Assembly: GCA_951828585.1 (NCBI GenBank)
Contig: OX639991.1
Span: 3,826,001-3,890,000, forward strand
Direction of reading: 5' to 3'
DNA: 64,000 nucleotides
Origin: Longimicrobiales bacterium
Lineage (GTDB): Bacteria; Gemmatimonadota; Gemmatimonadetes; Longimicrobiales; Gaopeijiaceae
Translations under genes and position numbers: made by a program
In this document: positions 36,532 through 44,842 of the stretch, piece by piece
Layout: each line of letters starts with the position of its first letter
How positions within the stretch are numbered: position 1 is the first letter of the stretch
The notes under the pieces: generated by a model
What the model saw: the letters and a program-made list of their open reading frames with translations, nothing else
What the model was told of the DNA's origin: nothing
Database searches by the model: none

Positions 36532-37719
36532 TCAGCCTGTTCCCCGCCGAAGTGGCCACACCTGCACCTGTTGCACCTCCAGGTCCAGGATCGCCAGACC
36601 AAGGACGTATTTCTCTCCGATCTCGAAGATACCCAGTCCACGTGGAGTTTCAATGTGGCCCAATACACGGCCTTCAGCGTCGAACACCGTCCACAGGGGG
36701 TGCGGTGTGTCCTGGCCCGGGATCCGGTACTCCCGGACCCACAGATGGTCGAGGGCGTCGGCGATGACCCGGTCGAACGCCGGGAGGGTCTCCGGCAGCG
36801 GGACCTCGTCGTCACCAGGGTCGTGGCCCGGTTCCTCCTGCTCCAGAGCCAGCAGCGATCGAGTCGCGGGAATCAGCGTGTGGTCCATCCTCACCATGCG
36901 GCGCAGCGCGCCATCGGTACCGTACGCGCGTATCTCGTAGATGTCGTTCCGGGTGACCACGGCCAGGTCGTGCCACGCGGCGGTGAGGACCGACCGGTTG
37001 AAGGGAACCTCCATCCACACGGTCGTGCCCGCCCGCTGTCTCTCGAACATCTCGGAGGCCGGGTAGGGCCCCAGAGAGGCGGTGACGGTCCCGTCGGCGT
37101 CACGGAATTCGTAGAGACGGTGCAGGGTCCGGATTCCGCGCCCCCGCTCGGAACGGACCTGATGGTCGGTGAGGATCGCCGCCGTCCGAAGCACCGTGAT
37201 GTCCGTCCGGGGGGTGGTCGTAGGGAAGCGGAGGATCCGACCCAGGTTCCCGTCGGAATCGAAGACCGAGACACCGCGGTTGCTGTGAAACTCCCACGCC
37301 GCGACCGAGTCGCCCGGCCACCGCGCAACCGCCCACAGCGACTGGAATTCACCCGGGCCTTCGCCCCGCCCGCCCCAGGTCGCAAGGTGGACGCCCATCG
37401 AGTCGAACACTCGCAGCTCCTCCGAGCCGGCATCCGCCACCGCGATGCGCCCGTCCCCCAGCGCGGTCATGTCCCAGACGCGGTGGAAGAGGTAGGGGTC
37501 CCCGCCGTCGGCCGACCCGATGCGCACCGTGGGTTCCGGGCCCACCTCCCAGCCGAGTCTGGAACCTTTGGGCGGGCGCGGGTTTTCGGCGATGCGGACC
37601 CCAGCGCTGTCGCGGAGTGCGAGGGCGAAGGTGAGCGAACCGGGATTCGGGCCGTCTCCGCAGGCGGCGATACCCGCGAGAAGGGCTGCGGCGGCGACGG
37701 CAGGGGACCGGTGGCTCAT
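36532..37719 (-). CDS. Six-bladed beta-propeller lipoprotein 3
   Basis: 395 aa starting MSHRSPAVAAAALLAGIAAC, with lipobox IAAC at Cys20. The family hallmark ALRDSAGVRIAENPRPPKGS is followed by GWEVGPEPTVRIGSADGGDP, LGDGRIAVADAGSEELRVFD, WGGRGEGPGEFQSL, GDSVAAWEFHSNRGVSVFD and the final blade WTVFDAEGRVLGHIETPRGL. It is the first gene of the leftward ankyrin/propeller cluster; the 220 bases upstream separate it from the toxin-antitoxin pair and should contain the promoter, though I see no clear boxes. It is the same length as propeller 2, from which it probably diverged by duplication. Confidence 0.87.
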   Translation of the reverse strand: MSHRSPAVAAAALLAGIAACGDGPNPGSLTFALALRDSAGVRIAENPRPPKGSRLGWEVGPEPTVRIGSADGGDPYLFHRVWDMTALGDGRIAVADAGSEELRVFDSMGVHLATWGGRGEGPGEFQSLWAVARWPGDSVAAWEFHSNRGVSVFDSDGNLGRILRFPTTTPRTDITVLRTAAILTDHQVRSERGRGIRTLHRLYEFRDADGTVTASLGPYPASEMFERQRAGTTVWMEVPFNRSVLTAAWHDLAVVTRNDIYEIRAYGTDGALRRMVRMDHTLIPATRSLLALEQEEPGHDPGDDEVPLPETLPAFDRVIADALDHLWVREYRIPGQDTPHPLWTVFDAEGRVLGHIETPRGLGIFEIGEKYVLGLAILDLEVQQVQVWPLRRGTG

Positions 37720-37940
37720 TGAAATGGCGGGTCTCTCTCGTGTTTGCTTGATTGCACAGCAGACCTGACTGAGGGGTGTTGAGTAGGTCCTCTCTCAAGT
37801 CAGACCGTGGCACCGAGGTGCGGGGTTGCCGGTCGTGCACCCGGATTGCCGAGACAATCGGCTAAGCAATGCGCCCCCAGGTGCACCCATCCACCTTGGC
37901 TCGTTCGCTCTCGATCACCCCGTTCATTCGCGCCCGACCG

Positions 37941-38330
37941 TCAGTACAGATCCCGCAGCGGAATATCGAGCGCCCGCGCGGCTCCTACCATTCGACGATC
38001 GTAGCTGGCGAGTTCAACGCGCTGGCCCCGGTCCCGGAGAAACTGGCACGATGCGAGGTGCAGCGCATCGAGTGTGCGGACGGATACCGGGAACGGATCG
38101 AGGGCGCGGGCCAATACGTCGGGAGCCAACTCGAGCAACGAGATGCGAGCGATCACCTCCTGCGCGGCTTCCGCGCGCGATGCCGTTGCTTGTCGGGCGT
38201 GCAGGCGTGTCCAGATCTCGTACTCGAGCAGACGGCTCGACACGAGGGTCTCGGTCCAGAACGAGGCCGGGGGCAGCCGGTCTTCCGCGAACAAGTGGGC
38301 CAGGGCAACCGAGGTGTCGACGTAGATCAC
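37941..38330 (-). CDS. vapC: VapC-type PIN-domain ribonuclease toxin
   Basis: 129 aa. PIN-domain acidic residues are in place: D5 in MIYVDTSVAL, E36/E38 in RLLEYEIW, D88 in RTLDALHLA and D111 in ASYDRRM. Known VapC toxins cut tRNA or rRNA and are held inactive by the antitoxin encoded just upstream. ATG overlaps the antitoxin stop (ATGA), the usual coupled order antitoxin-toxin. Target RNA unknown. It lies at the edge between the ankyrin cluster and the mobile region. Confidence 0.9.
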   Translation of the reverse strand: MIYVDTSVALAHLFAEDRLPPASFWTETLVSSRLLEYEIWTRLHARQATASRAEAAQEVIARISLLELAPDVLARALDPFPVSVRTLDALHLASCQFLRDRGQRVELASYDRRMVGAARALDIPLRDLY

Positions 38331-38620
38331 CGGTCGCTGCGGTCGCTTTCCAGTTCACCGAGCAACACGGACAGCGCGGCCTCCGGCGGCCCGCCACGAA
38401 GGGGTTCGGATCCCGGAGAGAGTGCAGGCGTCAACCAACCCTTCCGCACCGCATCGGCAAGCATGGCATCCGCCAGGATGGGACTCCTAGTCTCTCGCGG
38501 AGGGCCGATCTCGGCTACGACGCGGCCTCGATCCGTGACGAGAACGGTCTCGCCACCAGCCGCCAGCCGCACGTATTCGCTGAGCCTGCTGTTCAACGCC
38601 CTGATTCCGATGGATCGCAT
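38327..38620 (-). CDS. Phd/YefM-type antitoxin
   Basis: About 97 aa from ATG 38620. The N-terminal fold is the DNA-binding Phd/YefM type: MRSIGIRALNSRLSEYVRLA and GETVLVTDRGRVVAEIGPP. The C-terminal half, rich in Pro, Leu and Glu, would wrap the PIN toxin. A longer frame to 38656 adds residues without similarity. Autoregulation is expected from the family; the AT-richer bases just upstream (gtagctacttgtagctcc, an imperfect repeat of GTAGCTAC) may be the operator. Confidence 0.88.
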   Translation of the reverse strand: MRSIGIRALNSRLSEYVRLAAGGETVLVTDRGRVVAEIGPPRETRSPILADAMLADAVRKGWLTPALSPGSEPLRGGPPEAALSVLLGELESDRSDR

Positions 38621-38621
38621 G

Positions 38622-38645
38622 AAGGTAACGTAGCTACTTGTAGCT
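38622..38645. promoter_or_regulatory. Candidate operator of the toxin-antitoxin pair
   Basis: GTAGCTAC followed by TTGTAGCTCC directly before the antitoxin start gives a short palindrome with a repeated TAGCT core, the usual place for an antitoxin autoregulation site. Position and symmetry are the only evidence. Confidence 0.35.
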
Positions 38646-38806
38646 CCCGCCGTCAACGTTATGGGACGGCTGACTCGTTCCGGCCTTTCCTACCCCGGCT
38701 CGTTCCCCCGTTCATCCCTCAATCGCCTCACCTCCTCCCAACCCTGCAGCCACAGGTTGTCGACCGCGTAGGCCCATGGTGTCCGGACCGCTGAAGCAGT
38801 CCCGGA

Positions 38807-40102
38807 TCAGTCGTCGGCAGGCGCCAAGTCCGGGTTGACAGCCACGTCCGGATCGACCGTACCTCCAATCACCGCCCACGGGTCCAGTGGCTCCTCATGC
38901 TCAACCAGCCGCGGATGCTCACTCCCCTTAATCACCCCCACCACCCCCTCCGCGTTCCTCCAGAAGCAGATCAGGTCCTCCGGCCTGGCGCGTTCGACCA
39001 GCGCCGGGGAACAGGTGGCCGCCAGCAACTGCGAACCATCGACCGAACCAAGCGATTCACCGAGAGCGCTCAGCGCCGCCGGGTGCACGCCGGTCTCCGG
39101 CTCGTCAAGCAAGTAGACTCGCCCCTTCTCCGGGAGGTGCGCGAGCAAGCCCAGGGCCAATAGCCGCAGTACGCCCTCGGACTCAAGGCCGGAGGGAACT
39201 GTGAGGCCGTCGGCATACCGAAGCACCAGGTGCGCGTGCCGGTCCTCCTCCCGCTCCGCCACTTCCACGTCCTTCAGGCCCGGTACGGCGGCACCGGCCC
39301 ACCCCATCCACCCGTCGAAGCCGGCGGCATCCTCGTCCCGCAGGCGTTTGACCACCCACGGCAGATTGCCACCGTCCGCAGTCAGTCCCGTACGGGCCAG
39401 GCGCGGCGGGCTTGCGGCGCCCAGGGCGCTACCCCCCAGCCGAAGCAACCGGACCCCACCCTCCAGCACGCTCTTCAGCGCGGTAGCCACCGGCATCGTG
39501 TCCGGCGACTCGGGCAAACTGCCGAGCGCTGACCGGTGAGGCCCCAGGCTGATCCGGATGTCCCATCCCCTGTCGGCATTGGTCTCGCGGAGGAAGCGGT
39601 CGTTTCCGGCGGGCGTCTTGGAGAGCACCGTGCTCCACCCCGGCCTTCCGCCTGCCAGGATCGTCCGGGGCGGCGCCGGCATCTCCGGAAAGAGACTCGC
39701 CTGGGCCGGAGCCGGCTTCGGCGCGGGCAGCAGAATCCCCCGCTCATGGTGAATCCGCGCGCCCTGCTCGCCACCCCGGACCACTACCTCGTACCGGTAT
39801 ATCCGGAAGCCCCGCTCCTCCGGCAGAAGTTCCCTGCAGGACTCGGGAATCTCGAACTCGATGGCCAATTCGAAGGCCGGGTCGTCGTGCGGCCTGCCCC
39901 ATACGAGGTCGCGGAAGTCGTCGGTGCGGGCGGCGACCGCAGTCGCGGGGCCCTCGCGGACCAGATCGCCAAGGAACATCAGCAGATCGAAGAACGTGCT
40001 CTTGCCCGCGCCATGTGGGCCGACGAGGAGGTGGAAGCGATCCAGAGAGACATCCAGGTGCCGCAGACAGCGGTAGTTGAGGGCCTGGATGCGGCGGATC
40101 AT
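38807..40102 (-). CDS. Stand-alone AAA (SMC/OLD-like) ATPase
   Basis: 431 aa from ATG 40102 (MIRRIQALNYRCLRHLDVSL). Walker A is GPHGAGKST at 28-36; Walker B is YLLDEPETGVHP at about 330. The middle is a long insert with no recognised domain, and GLESEGVLRLLALGLL precedes Walker B in the place of the signature helix. Such ATPases of the AAA_21/RecF-like class often work with a second protein (a nuclease or DUF4276 protein) in phage defence, but none follows here; the next gene downstream is the toxin-antitoxin pair. Upstream lie a cut antitoxin tail and the IS21 element, so promoter and possible partner may have been lost. Confidence 0.82.
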   Translation of the reverse strand: MIRRIQALNYRCLRHLDVSLDRFHLLVGPHGAGKSTFFDLLMFLGDLVREGPATAVAARTDDFRDLVWGRPHDDPAFELAIEFEIPESCRELLPEERGFRIYRYEVVVRGGEQGARIHHERGILLPAPKPAPAQASLFPEMPAPPRTILAGGRPGWSTVLSKTPAGNDRFLRETNADRGWDIRISLGPHRSALGSLPESPDTMPVATALKSVLEGGVRLLRLGGSALGAASPPRLARTGLTADGGNLPWVVKRLRDEDAAGFDGWMGWAGAAVPGLKDVEVAEREEDRHAHLVLRYADGLTVPSGLESEGVLRLLALGLLAHLPEKGRVYLLDEPETGVHPAALSALGESLGSVDGSQLLAATCSPALVERARPEDLICFWRNAEGVVGVIKGSEHPRLVEHEEPLDPWAVIGGTVDPDVAVNPDLAPADD

Positions 40103-40196
40103 CGGGGATCTTCTTTGCGCGGTGGCTTCGTTGGAGGATGCGTGGCCTCCAGGGATTCTCGGTCCGGCCGCCGCCAGCGTCAAACGTATGGCGGCT

Positions 40197-40301
40197 CTAC
40201 CATTCCTCGCGCCCCGCCCGCGGGCCCAAGTCCACCTCGGAGTGCAGATTCTCCGGCGTGATCTCCGCGAGCAACTCGGTGAGGGTGTACTTCTTCTTCG
40301 G
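40197..40301 (-). pseudogene. C-terminal tail of a MazE-type antitoxin, cut by the IS
   Basis: Reading the minus strand up to the TAG at 40199-40197 gives APKKKYTLTELLAEITPENL followed by HSEVDLGPRAGREEW. This is the characteristic toxin-binding tail of MazE/PemI antitoxins (YTLEELL..ITPEN.H.EVD.GP..G.E.W). The AbrB-like N-terminal half is missing: the frame runs into the left end of the IS21 element at about 40302. No mazF toxin gene follows before the AAA ATPase start. It is therefore a broken antitoxin gene. Confidence 0.7.
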
Positions 40302-40410
40302 TGCTGATTCCGGCCCATGCCGATCAGTGATTCCATTTCATGCCGATCACCGATTCCAGAGTATGCCGATCAGTGATTCCAGAGCATGCCGATCACCTTG
40401 GAGTGAGCGA
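40302..40410. repeat. IS21 left end, four 23-bp iterated units
   Basis: Units alternate ATGCCGATCAGTGATTCC and ATGCCGATCACCGATTCC with 5-base spacers; the last ends CACCTTGGAG. These are likely IstA transposase binding sites. Confidence 0.8.
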
Positions 40411-40489
40411 GTAGGAGCGCTGGAGAACCTGCTGTAGCGACACCCTCTTCCATCCTCGCCAGAGGTTCCTTGAGACGAGGAGAAAGAGG

Positions 40490-42049
40490 GTGTCACAGAA
40501 GAGGTTGTCCATGCGGAAGATTCGAGAAGTGCTGCGTCTGAAGTACGAGGCCGGGCGCAGCCACCGGGAGATCGCCAGATCGCTCGGCATCGCCAACAGC
40601 ACGGTGAGCGATTACGTGCGGCGGGCAAGCGCCGGGGGCTTCTCCTGGCCGTTGCCGGAGGGGCTGGACGACGCCGCGCTTGAGGCGGCGCTGTTCCCGC
40701 CCCTGCCACCGTCGCGGGTTCCCCGGCCGGAGCCGAACTGGGAGCAGGTTCACCGGGAGCTTCAACGCCACAAGGGCGTGACGCTGCAGCTGTTGTGGCT
40801 GGAGTACCGGGCGGCGCATCCGAACGGCTACGGGTACAGCTGGTTCTGCGAGCGCTACAGGGCGTGGCGGGGACGGATCGACGTGGTCATGCGGCAGGTG
40901 TACCGGGCGGGCGAAAAGGCGTTCGTGGACTACGCGGGCCCGAAGTTCGAAGTCGTGGACCGGAAGACCGGCGAGGCGCGGGACGTCATGGTCTTCGTCG
41001 GTGTCCTCGGCGCGTCGAACTACACCTTCGTGGACGTGACCCGGAGCCGGTCCCTGCCGGACTGGACGATGTCGCATGTCCGGATGTTCGAATTTTGGGG
41101 CGGGGTGCCCGAACTCGTGATCCCGGACAACGAGAAGGCCGCGGTCCACAAGGCCAGCCGCTACGAGCCGGACTTGAACCCGACGTACCAGGAACTGGCC
41201 ACCCACTACGGAACCGCAGTGCTGCCGGCGCGGCCCCGGGCACCTCGGGACAAAGCCAAGGCGGAAACCGCAGTCCAACACGTCGAGCGCTGGGTCATGG
41301 CGCCGCTGCGCAACCATACGTTCTTCTCGCTCGGCGAACTCCGCGACGCCATCGCGCCGCTGCTGGCCGCGCTGAACGAGCGGCCGTTCGACAAGACCGA
41401 TGGGAGCCGCCGCAGCTGGTTCGAGGATCTCGACCGGCCGGCGCTCAAGCCGCTTCCGGCCGAGCGCTACGAATACGCGGAGTGGCGCAAGGCGCGGGTC
41501 AACATCGACTACCACATCCAGGTCGAGCACGCGCTCTACAGCGTCCCCCACCCGCTGGGCCGCTGCGAGGTCGACGTTCGGCTCACGGCCCAGACCGTCG
41601 AGATCTTCCACAAGTACCGCCGGGTGGCCGCGCACCTACGGGTCCACAGGAAGGGCGGATACGCGACCGAACCGTCGCACATGCCCGCCTCGCACCGCGC
41701 CCATGCGGGTTGGACGCCGTCCCGACTGATCGCCTGGGGACAGAGGACCGGATCGCACACGGCCGCGTTCGTCGAACAACTCCTCGACAGCCGGCCCCAC
41801 CCCGAACAGGGCTACCGCAGCTGCCTCGGGCTCAAGGCACTGCTGCGGGCCTACGGCGCCGAGCGCCTGGAGGCCGCCTGCCGCCACGCGCTGGACATCG
41901 GCACGCTGAGCTACAAGTCCGTCAAGTCCATCCTCGCGACCGGCCTCGACCAGGCCGACGACCAGCAGTACACGCTCTCCCTCCCCGGCCACCACGCCAA
42001 CATCCGCGGGCCCGGGTACTACACTCCCCAGAATGGAAAGGAGTCCTGA
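40490..42049 (+). CDS. istA: IS21 transposase IstA
   Basis: 519 aa, GTG start with gaggagaaagagg before it. The N-terminal helix-turn-helix is at about residues 25-45 (HREIARSLGIANSTVSDYV). The retroviral-type integrase core has its DDE triad at D147 (AFVDYAG), D213 (LVIPDNEKA) and E259 (KAKAETAV). The C-terminal Mu-transposase-like beta domain contains IDYHIQVEHALYSVPHPL. The full length and intact triad suggest a functional enzyme. It works with the ATPase IstB for target capture. IstB starts 6 bases after the stop. Confidence 0.96.
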   Translation: MSQKRLSMRKIREVLRLKYEAGRSHREIARSLGIANSTVSDYVRRASAGGFSWPLPEGLDDAALEAALFPPLPPSRVPRPEPNWEQVHRELQRHKGVTLQLLWLEYRAAHPNGYGYSWFCERYRAWRGRIDVVMRQVYRAGEKAFVDYAGPKFEVVDRKTGEARDVMVFVGVLGASNYTFVDVTRSRSLPDWTMSHVRMFEFWGGVPELVIPDNEKAAVHKASRYEPDLNPTYQELATHYGTAVLPARPRAPRDKAKAETAVQHVERWVMAPLRNHTFFSLGELRDAIAPLLAALNERPFDKTDGSRRSWFEDLDRPALKPLPAERYEYAEWRKARVNIDYHIQVEHALYSVPHPLGRCEVDVRLTAQTVEIFHKYRRVAAHLRVHRKGGYATEPSHMPASHRAHAGWTPSRLIAWGQRTGSHTAAFVEQLLDSRPHPEQGYRSCLGLKALLRAYGAERLEAACRHALDIGTLSYKSVKSILATGLDQADDQQYTLSLPGHHANIRGPGYYTPQNGKES

Positions 42050-42054
42050 CCATC

Positions 42055-42819
42055 ATGCTTCGCCAACCCACCCTCGACCTGCTTCACGAACTCCGGCTCT
42101 CCGGCATGGCCGAGGCCTTCCAGGAACAGGCCGCCATGCCCGACATCGCCGAACTGTCCTTCGAGGACCGCCTCTCCCTGCTCCTCGAACGCGAGAAGAC
42201 CGAACGGAAGCAGCGCCGCTACCAGCGACTGAAAGGCCACGCCAAGCTCCACCTCGACGCGACCATCGAAGACATCAACTTCAAGGCCCCTCGCGGACTG
42301 GACAAATCCCTCGTGCTCCGCCTCGCCTCCGGGCAGTGGATCCGGGACGGCCAAACCGTGCTCGTCAGCGGTGCCACGGGCTCGGGAAAATCCTACTTGG
42401 CGTGCGCGCTGGGCCACCAGGCCTGCCGCGCCGGAATCTCGACGCGCTACTACCGCGTCTCCCGCCTGCTTGACGAACTCACCCTCGCCCGCGGCGACGG
42501 GTCGTATCCCAAGGTCATCCAGAGGCTCGCCCGGACGTGGCTCCTCGTCCTCGACGACTGGGGGCTCGCTTCGCTCTCGGGACAGGGACGGCACGACCTC
42601 CTCGAGGTCCTCGACGACCGCTACGCCCGCCGCGGCACGCTGCTGGCCAGCCAGGTCCCCGTCGAGCACTGGCACGAGGTCGTCGGCGATCCCACCTTCG
42701 GCGACGCCATCCTCGACAGACTGCTCAACAACGCGCACCGCATCGCCCTCAAGGGCGGATCGATGAGAAGGCTCTACGACTCGACGAAGGAAGCCGACGC
42801 CGTCCCCGGCGACGCCTGA
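42055..42819 (+). CDS. istB: IS21 helper ATPase IstB
   Basis: 254-aa AAA+ ATPase related to DnaC/DnaA-type loaders. Walker A is GATGSGKS at 106-113, Walker B is LLVLDDWG at about 162-169, and RLKGHAKL lies in the N-terminal helical part. It forms a decamer on target DNA and stimulates IstA. Ribosome site aaaggag lies 11 bases before ATG 42055; the istA stop is TGA 6 bases upstream. The family's usual length is about 250, so the gene looks intact. Confidence 0.95.
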   Translation: MLRQPTLDLLHELRLSGMAEAFQEQAAMPDIAELSFEDRLSLLLEREKTERKQRRYQRLKGHAKLHLDATIEDINFKAPRGLDKSLVLRLASGQWIRDGQTVLVSGATGSGKSYLACALGHQACRAGISTRYYRVSRLLDELTLARGDGSYPKVIQRLARTWLLVLDDWGLASLSGQGRHDLLEVLDDRYARRGTLLASQVPVEHWHEVVGDPTFGDAILDRLLNNAHRIALKGGSMRRLYDSTKEADAVPGDA

Positions 42820-43199
42820 TCCGCCGAGAGACCGGGCTCAAGCATGCCTCTGGAAGCGCGTCTCTCCCTGCGATCGGGGGTGAAAAGACGGAAAGACAGC
42901 TCTGAGCGGGCCGTGCGGCCGTCCGGGCGTTCCGTTGCGGCCGGCCCGGATCCGTCCGCACCCCCCAATCCGGGACAAATGGCCCGGTTCCCTCGCAAAA
43001 CCGCTCTCCAGAGCGCCGTAGAGGCCGTCCGAAGACCTTCGCCCTACCTACACCCCTCCGGAAAAACCGGCCCGCCGGCCGTCCCAGCAACACACTGCCA
43101 ACGGTCCCTTCACACTCGACGACTACCCCCTCCAACCCCTAAACTTCAAACCCGTAACCCGACCCCAGCGCCCCTATGGACCTCCGCTCTCCTCCAAGG
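42820..43199. other. Non-coding tail of the IS21 element
   Basis: 380 bases between istB and the right terminal repeats. No frame with a start, ribosome site and recognisable protein was found on either strand; the short frames are broken. It is C-rich on the plus strand towards the right. It may have carried a passenger gene that has decayed. Confidence 0.6.
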
Positions 43200-43277
43200 T
43201 GATCGGCATGCCCCGGAATCGGTGATCGGCATGGCGGAATCGGTGATCGGCATCGGCGGAATACGGATTCGGCGGCA
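43192..43277. repeat. IS21 right end, three iterated units (inverted to the left end)
   Basis: CTCCAAGGTGATCGGCAT opens the block; TGATCGGCAT recurs at 43200, 43223 and 43244. The last part (GGAATACGG) matches ATTCCG of the left tip. Confidence 0.75.
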
Positions 43278-43310
43278 CGTTCTTTTTCCGCATTACGATC
43301 CGTTTCTTTT

Positions 43311-43327
43311 CGTGAGACATTCTCACG
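43311..43327. terminator. Perfect 7-bp hairpin just after propeller lipoprotein 4
   Basis: CGTGAGA-CAT-TCTCACG is a perfect inverted repeat with a three-base loop, 8 bases past the stop of the minus-strand lipoprotein gene and between it and the IS21 right end. A tract rich in T lies on the IS side when read on the plus strand. It is a possible terminator. Confidence 0.5.
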
Positions 43328-43334
43328 GATAATC

Positions 43335-44819
43335 CTACCGCCCGCGCACGTCCCCCGTCACCTCGGTGACCACCCGGAACCCGCCGAACTCCCCCGGAAT
43401 CTCCCCCTCCACCGCCTCGGAAGCAGCGGACAGGTAGACCTTGATACAGCCTTGGCCCTCGCAGTCCCCCACCGCCGTCCCAACCACGCCCTCCAGCGCC
43501 ATCACCACACCAGTGAGCGCCTCCTGCGCCGCGACGATATCCCCCTCGACCAGAATCCGGTACCGCACCACCCGCTCGACCCCCAGTTCGTCCCGCTCCA
43601 CCGCCCAGACGTGGTCGCCGTCGAAGACCGGAACCGGTATCGCGGAAAAGCCTTCCGGCACCTGAACGGTCCCCAGGAAGGTACCGTCTTCCTCGAAGAC
43701 GTCGTAGCTCGTCCAGCCCGGGATCATCATCGGCCTGGCCGGCGCACCGGAGGGGTCCTGTTCGTCACCCCCCAGGTCGAGGGATTGCAACTGCGGCCAT
43801 GCCAGCGCCCATATCCGGCCGTCGCGACCGGGATGGAGTTGCAGGAAGGGCGGCTTGGAGTCCGGGATGGGCGGTCCGTTCCAGCTCCAGTCGGGCTGTG
43901 TGTTCCGCATTTCCTGCGTGATCATCTCCCGGACAAAGCGTCGCTCGTCGTCCCGCACCCGCACCGGATCGTAGTCGCGCTCGATCCGGAGAACGCCATC
44001 GTCGCGCCCGAGTTCGATCCGGTACTCGGTGGCCAGACCGGTCAGGAAGTGGCCACCGGGGTGGAGGGCCCAGGCGAATGTGGGCGAGAAGGGAACGGGC
44101 GAGCTCACCGAGTTGCTAGAGTTGTCGGTGGAGGATTCCGCCGTGAGGGTGGGCTGGTCGTAGTCGCTCGAGGGCTGCGGCACGGTATCCAGGGGTGTGC
44201 CGTCGGGACCCAGGAAGACGAGTTGCCAGACGAAGTCCTCCCGGGATTGGTCCCGGGTGACCAGGAGCGTGCGGCCGCGGGCATCCGTGTATATGGGCTC
44301 ATCGGTATAGGCGGTGGTCGCTCTGTACCCCCACTCGGCCGTCTCGCCCGGCCCGGGGCCGTACACCTGGACCCGCGAGTTGCCGGGATCCCGGACGACG
44401 AGTCGGCCATCCGGGAGCAGGGCGATGGCTTCGGCCCGGCTGAGTTCGCCGGGGCCCTCGCCGCGTCTGCCCACCGTCTCGATGTATGTGCCGGTGGAGT
44501 CGAAGACACGGATTTCCTGCGCCTGCGTGTCCAGGATGTAGACGGTGTGGTCGTCGTTGACGGCGATCGAGCCGACCGTGCCGAAGAGGTATTCGTCGGG
44601 GCCTTCGAGTTCGCCGATCGAGACTTCGGGGACGAGGGTGGCGGGGGCGCCCCAAGTGCCCGGGCCATGGCTTCGGACGATGGTGGTGTCGCCGATGACT
44701 TCGGTGGCTTGGGGGGGTGGCGGGGCGGGGTCGGCGGTGCAGGCGGCGAGGGCGATGGTGGCGAGCGTGAGGGTGGCGAGGGTGAGGGTGGGGGATCTGG
44801 GTAACGTGCGGCGTCTCAT
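43335..44819 (-). CDS. Six-bladed beta-propeller lipoprotein 4
   Basis: 494 aa. A long basic signal with lipobox ALAAC (Cys27) is followed by a Pro-rich linker. The blades are seen in YLFGTVGSIAVNDDHTVYILD, then EIRVFDSTGTYIETVGRRGE, LLPDGRLVVRDPGNSRVQVY, and FEEDGTFLGTVQVPEGFSA near the end. It lacks the DSAG..I.ENP..PGS start of propellers 1-3, so it belongs to another branch. The C-terminal 90 residues (EGDIVAAQEALTGVVMALEG ... CEGQGCIKVY) contain two cysteines and may be a separate small domain. A 13-G tract lies 24 bases upstream of the ATG. Function unknown. Confidence 0.85.
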   Translation of the reverse strand: MRRRTLPRSPTLTLATLTLATIALAACTADPAPPPPQATEVIGDTTIVRSHGPGTWGAPATLVPEVSIGELEGPDEYLFGTVGSIAVNDDHTVYILDTQAQEIRVFDSTGTYIETVGRRGEGPGELSRAEAIALLPDGRLVVRDPGNSRVQVYGPGPGETAEWGYRATTAYTDEPIYTDARGRTLLVTRDQSREDFVWQLVFLGPDGTPLDTVPQPSSDYDQPTLTAESSTDNSSNSVSSPVPFSPTFAWALHPGGHFLTGLATEYRIELGRDDGVLRIERDYDPVRVRDDERRFVREMITQEMRNTQPDWSWNGPPIPDSKPPFLQLHPGRDGRIWALAWPQLQSLDLGGDEQDPSGAPARPMMIPGWTSYDVFEEDGTFLGTVQVPEGFSAIPVPVFDGDHVWAVERDELGVERVVRYRILVEGDIVAAQEALTGVVMALEGVVGTAVGDCEGQGCIKVYLSAASEAVEGEIPGEFGGFRVVTEVTGDVRGR

Positions 44820-44842
44820 AGGGTTCCGGGTGTGGGGTCGGC

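Larger units (their letters stand above)
40302..43277 (+). mobile_element. IS21-family insertion sequence (istA, istB)
   Basis: Both ends carry iterated inverted repeats typical of IS21. On the left, ATGCCGATCA units start at 40317, 40340, 40363 and 40386 (23-base step). On the right, the reverse complement occurs at 43200, 43223 and 43244. The innermost 18 bases (ATGCCGATCACCTTGGAG) are identical at both ends. The outer limits are set where 5'-TG (40302) and CA-3' (43277) frame these repeats; they are approximate, and I see no clean target duplication. The element is about 2.98 kb, long for the family because about 380 bases without a gene follow istB. Confidence 0.85.

Noticed and set aside
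40290-43290. Target-site duplication of the IS21 element
   Set aside because: TTCTT-like bases occur on both sides (about 40291 and 43280), but no exact 4-8 bp duplication lies next to both proposed ends.
43256-43320. Short minus-strand frame starting MSHEKKRIVMRKKN and running into the IS right end
   Set aside because: Only about 14 codons outside the IS; it does not match the missing antitoxin N-terminus, and its start lies in a hairpin.
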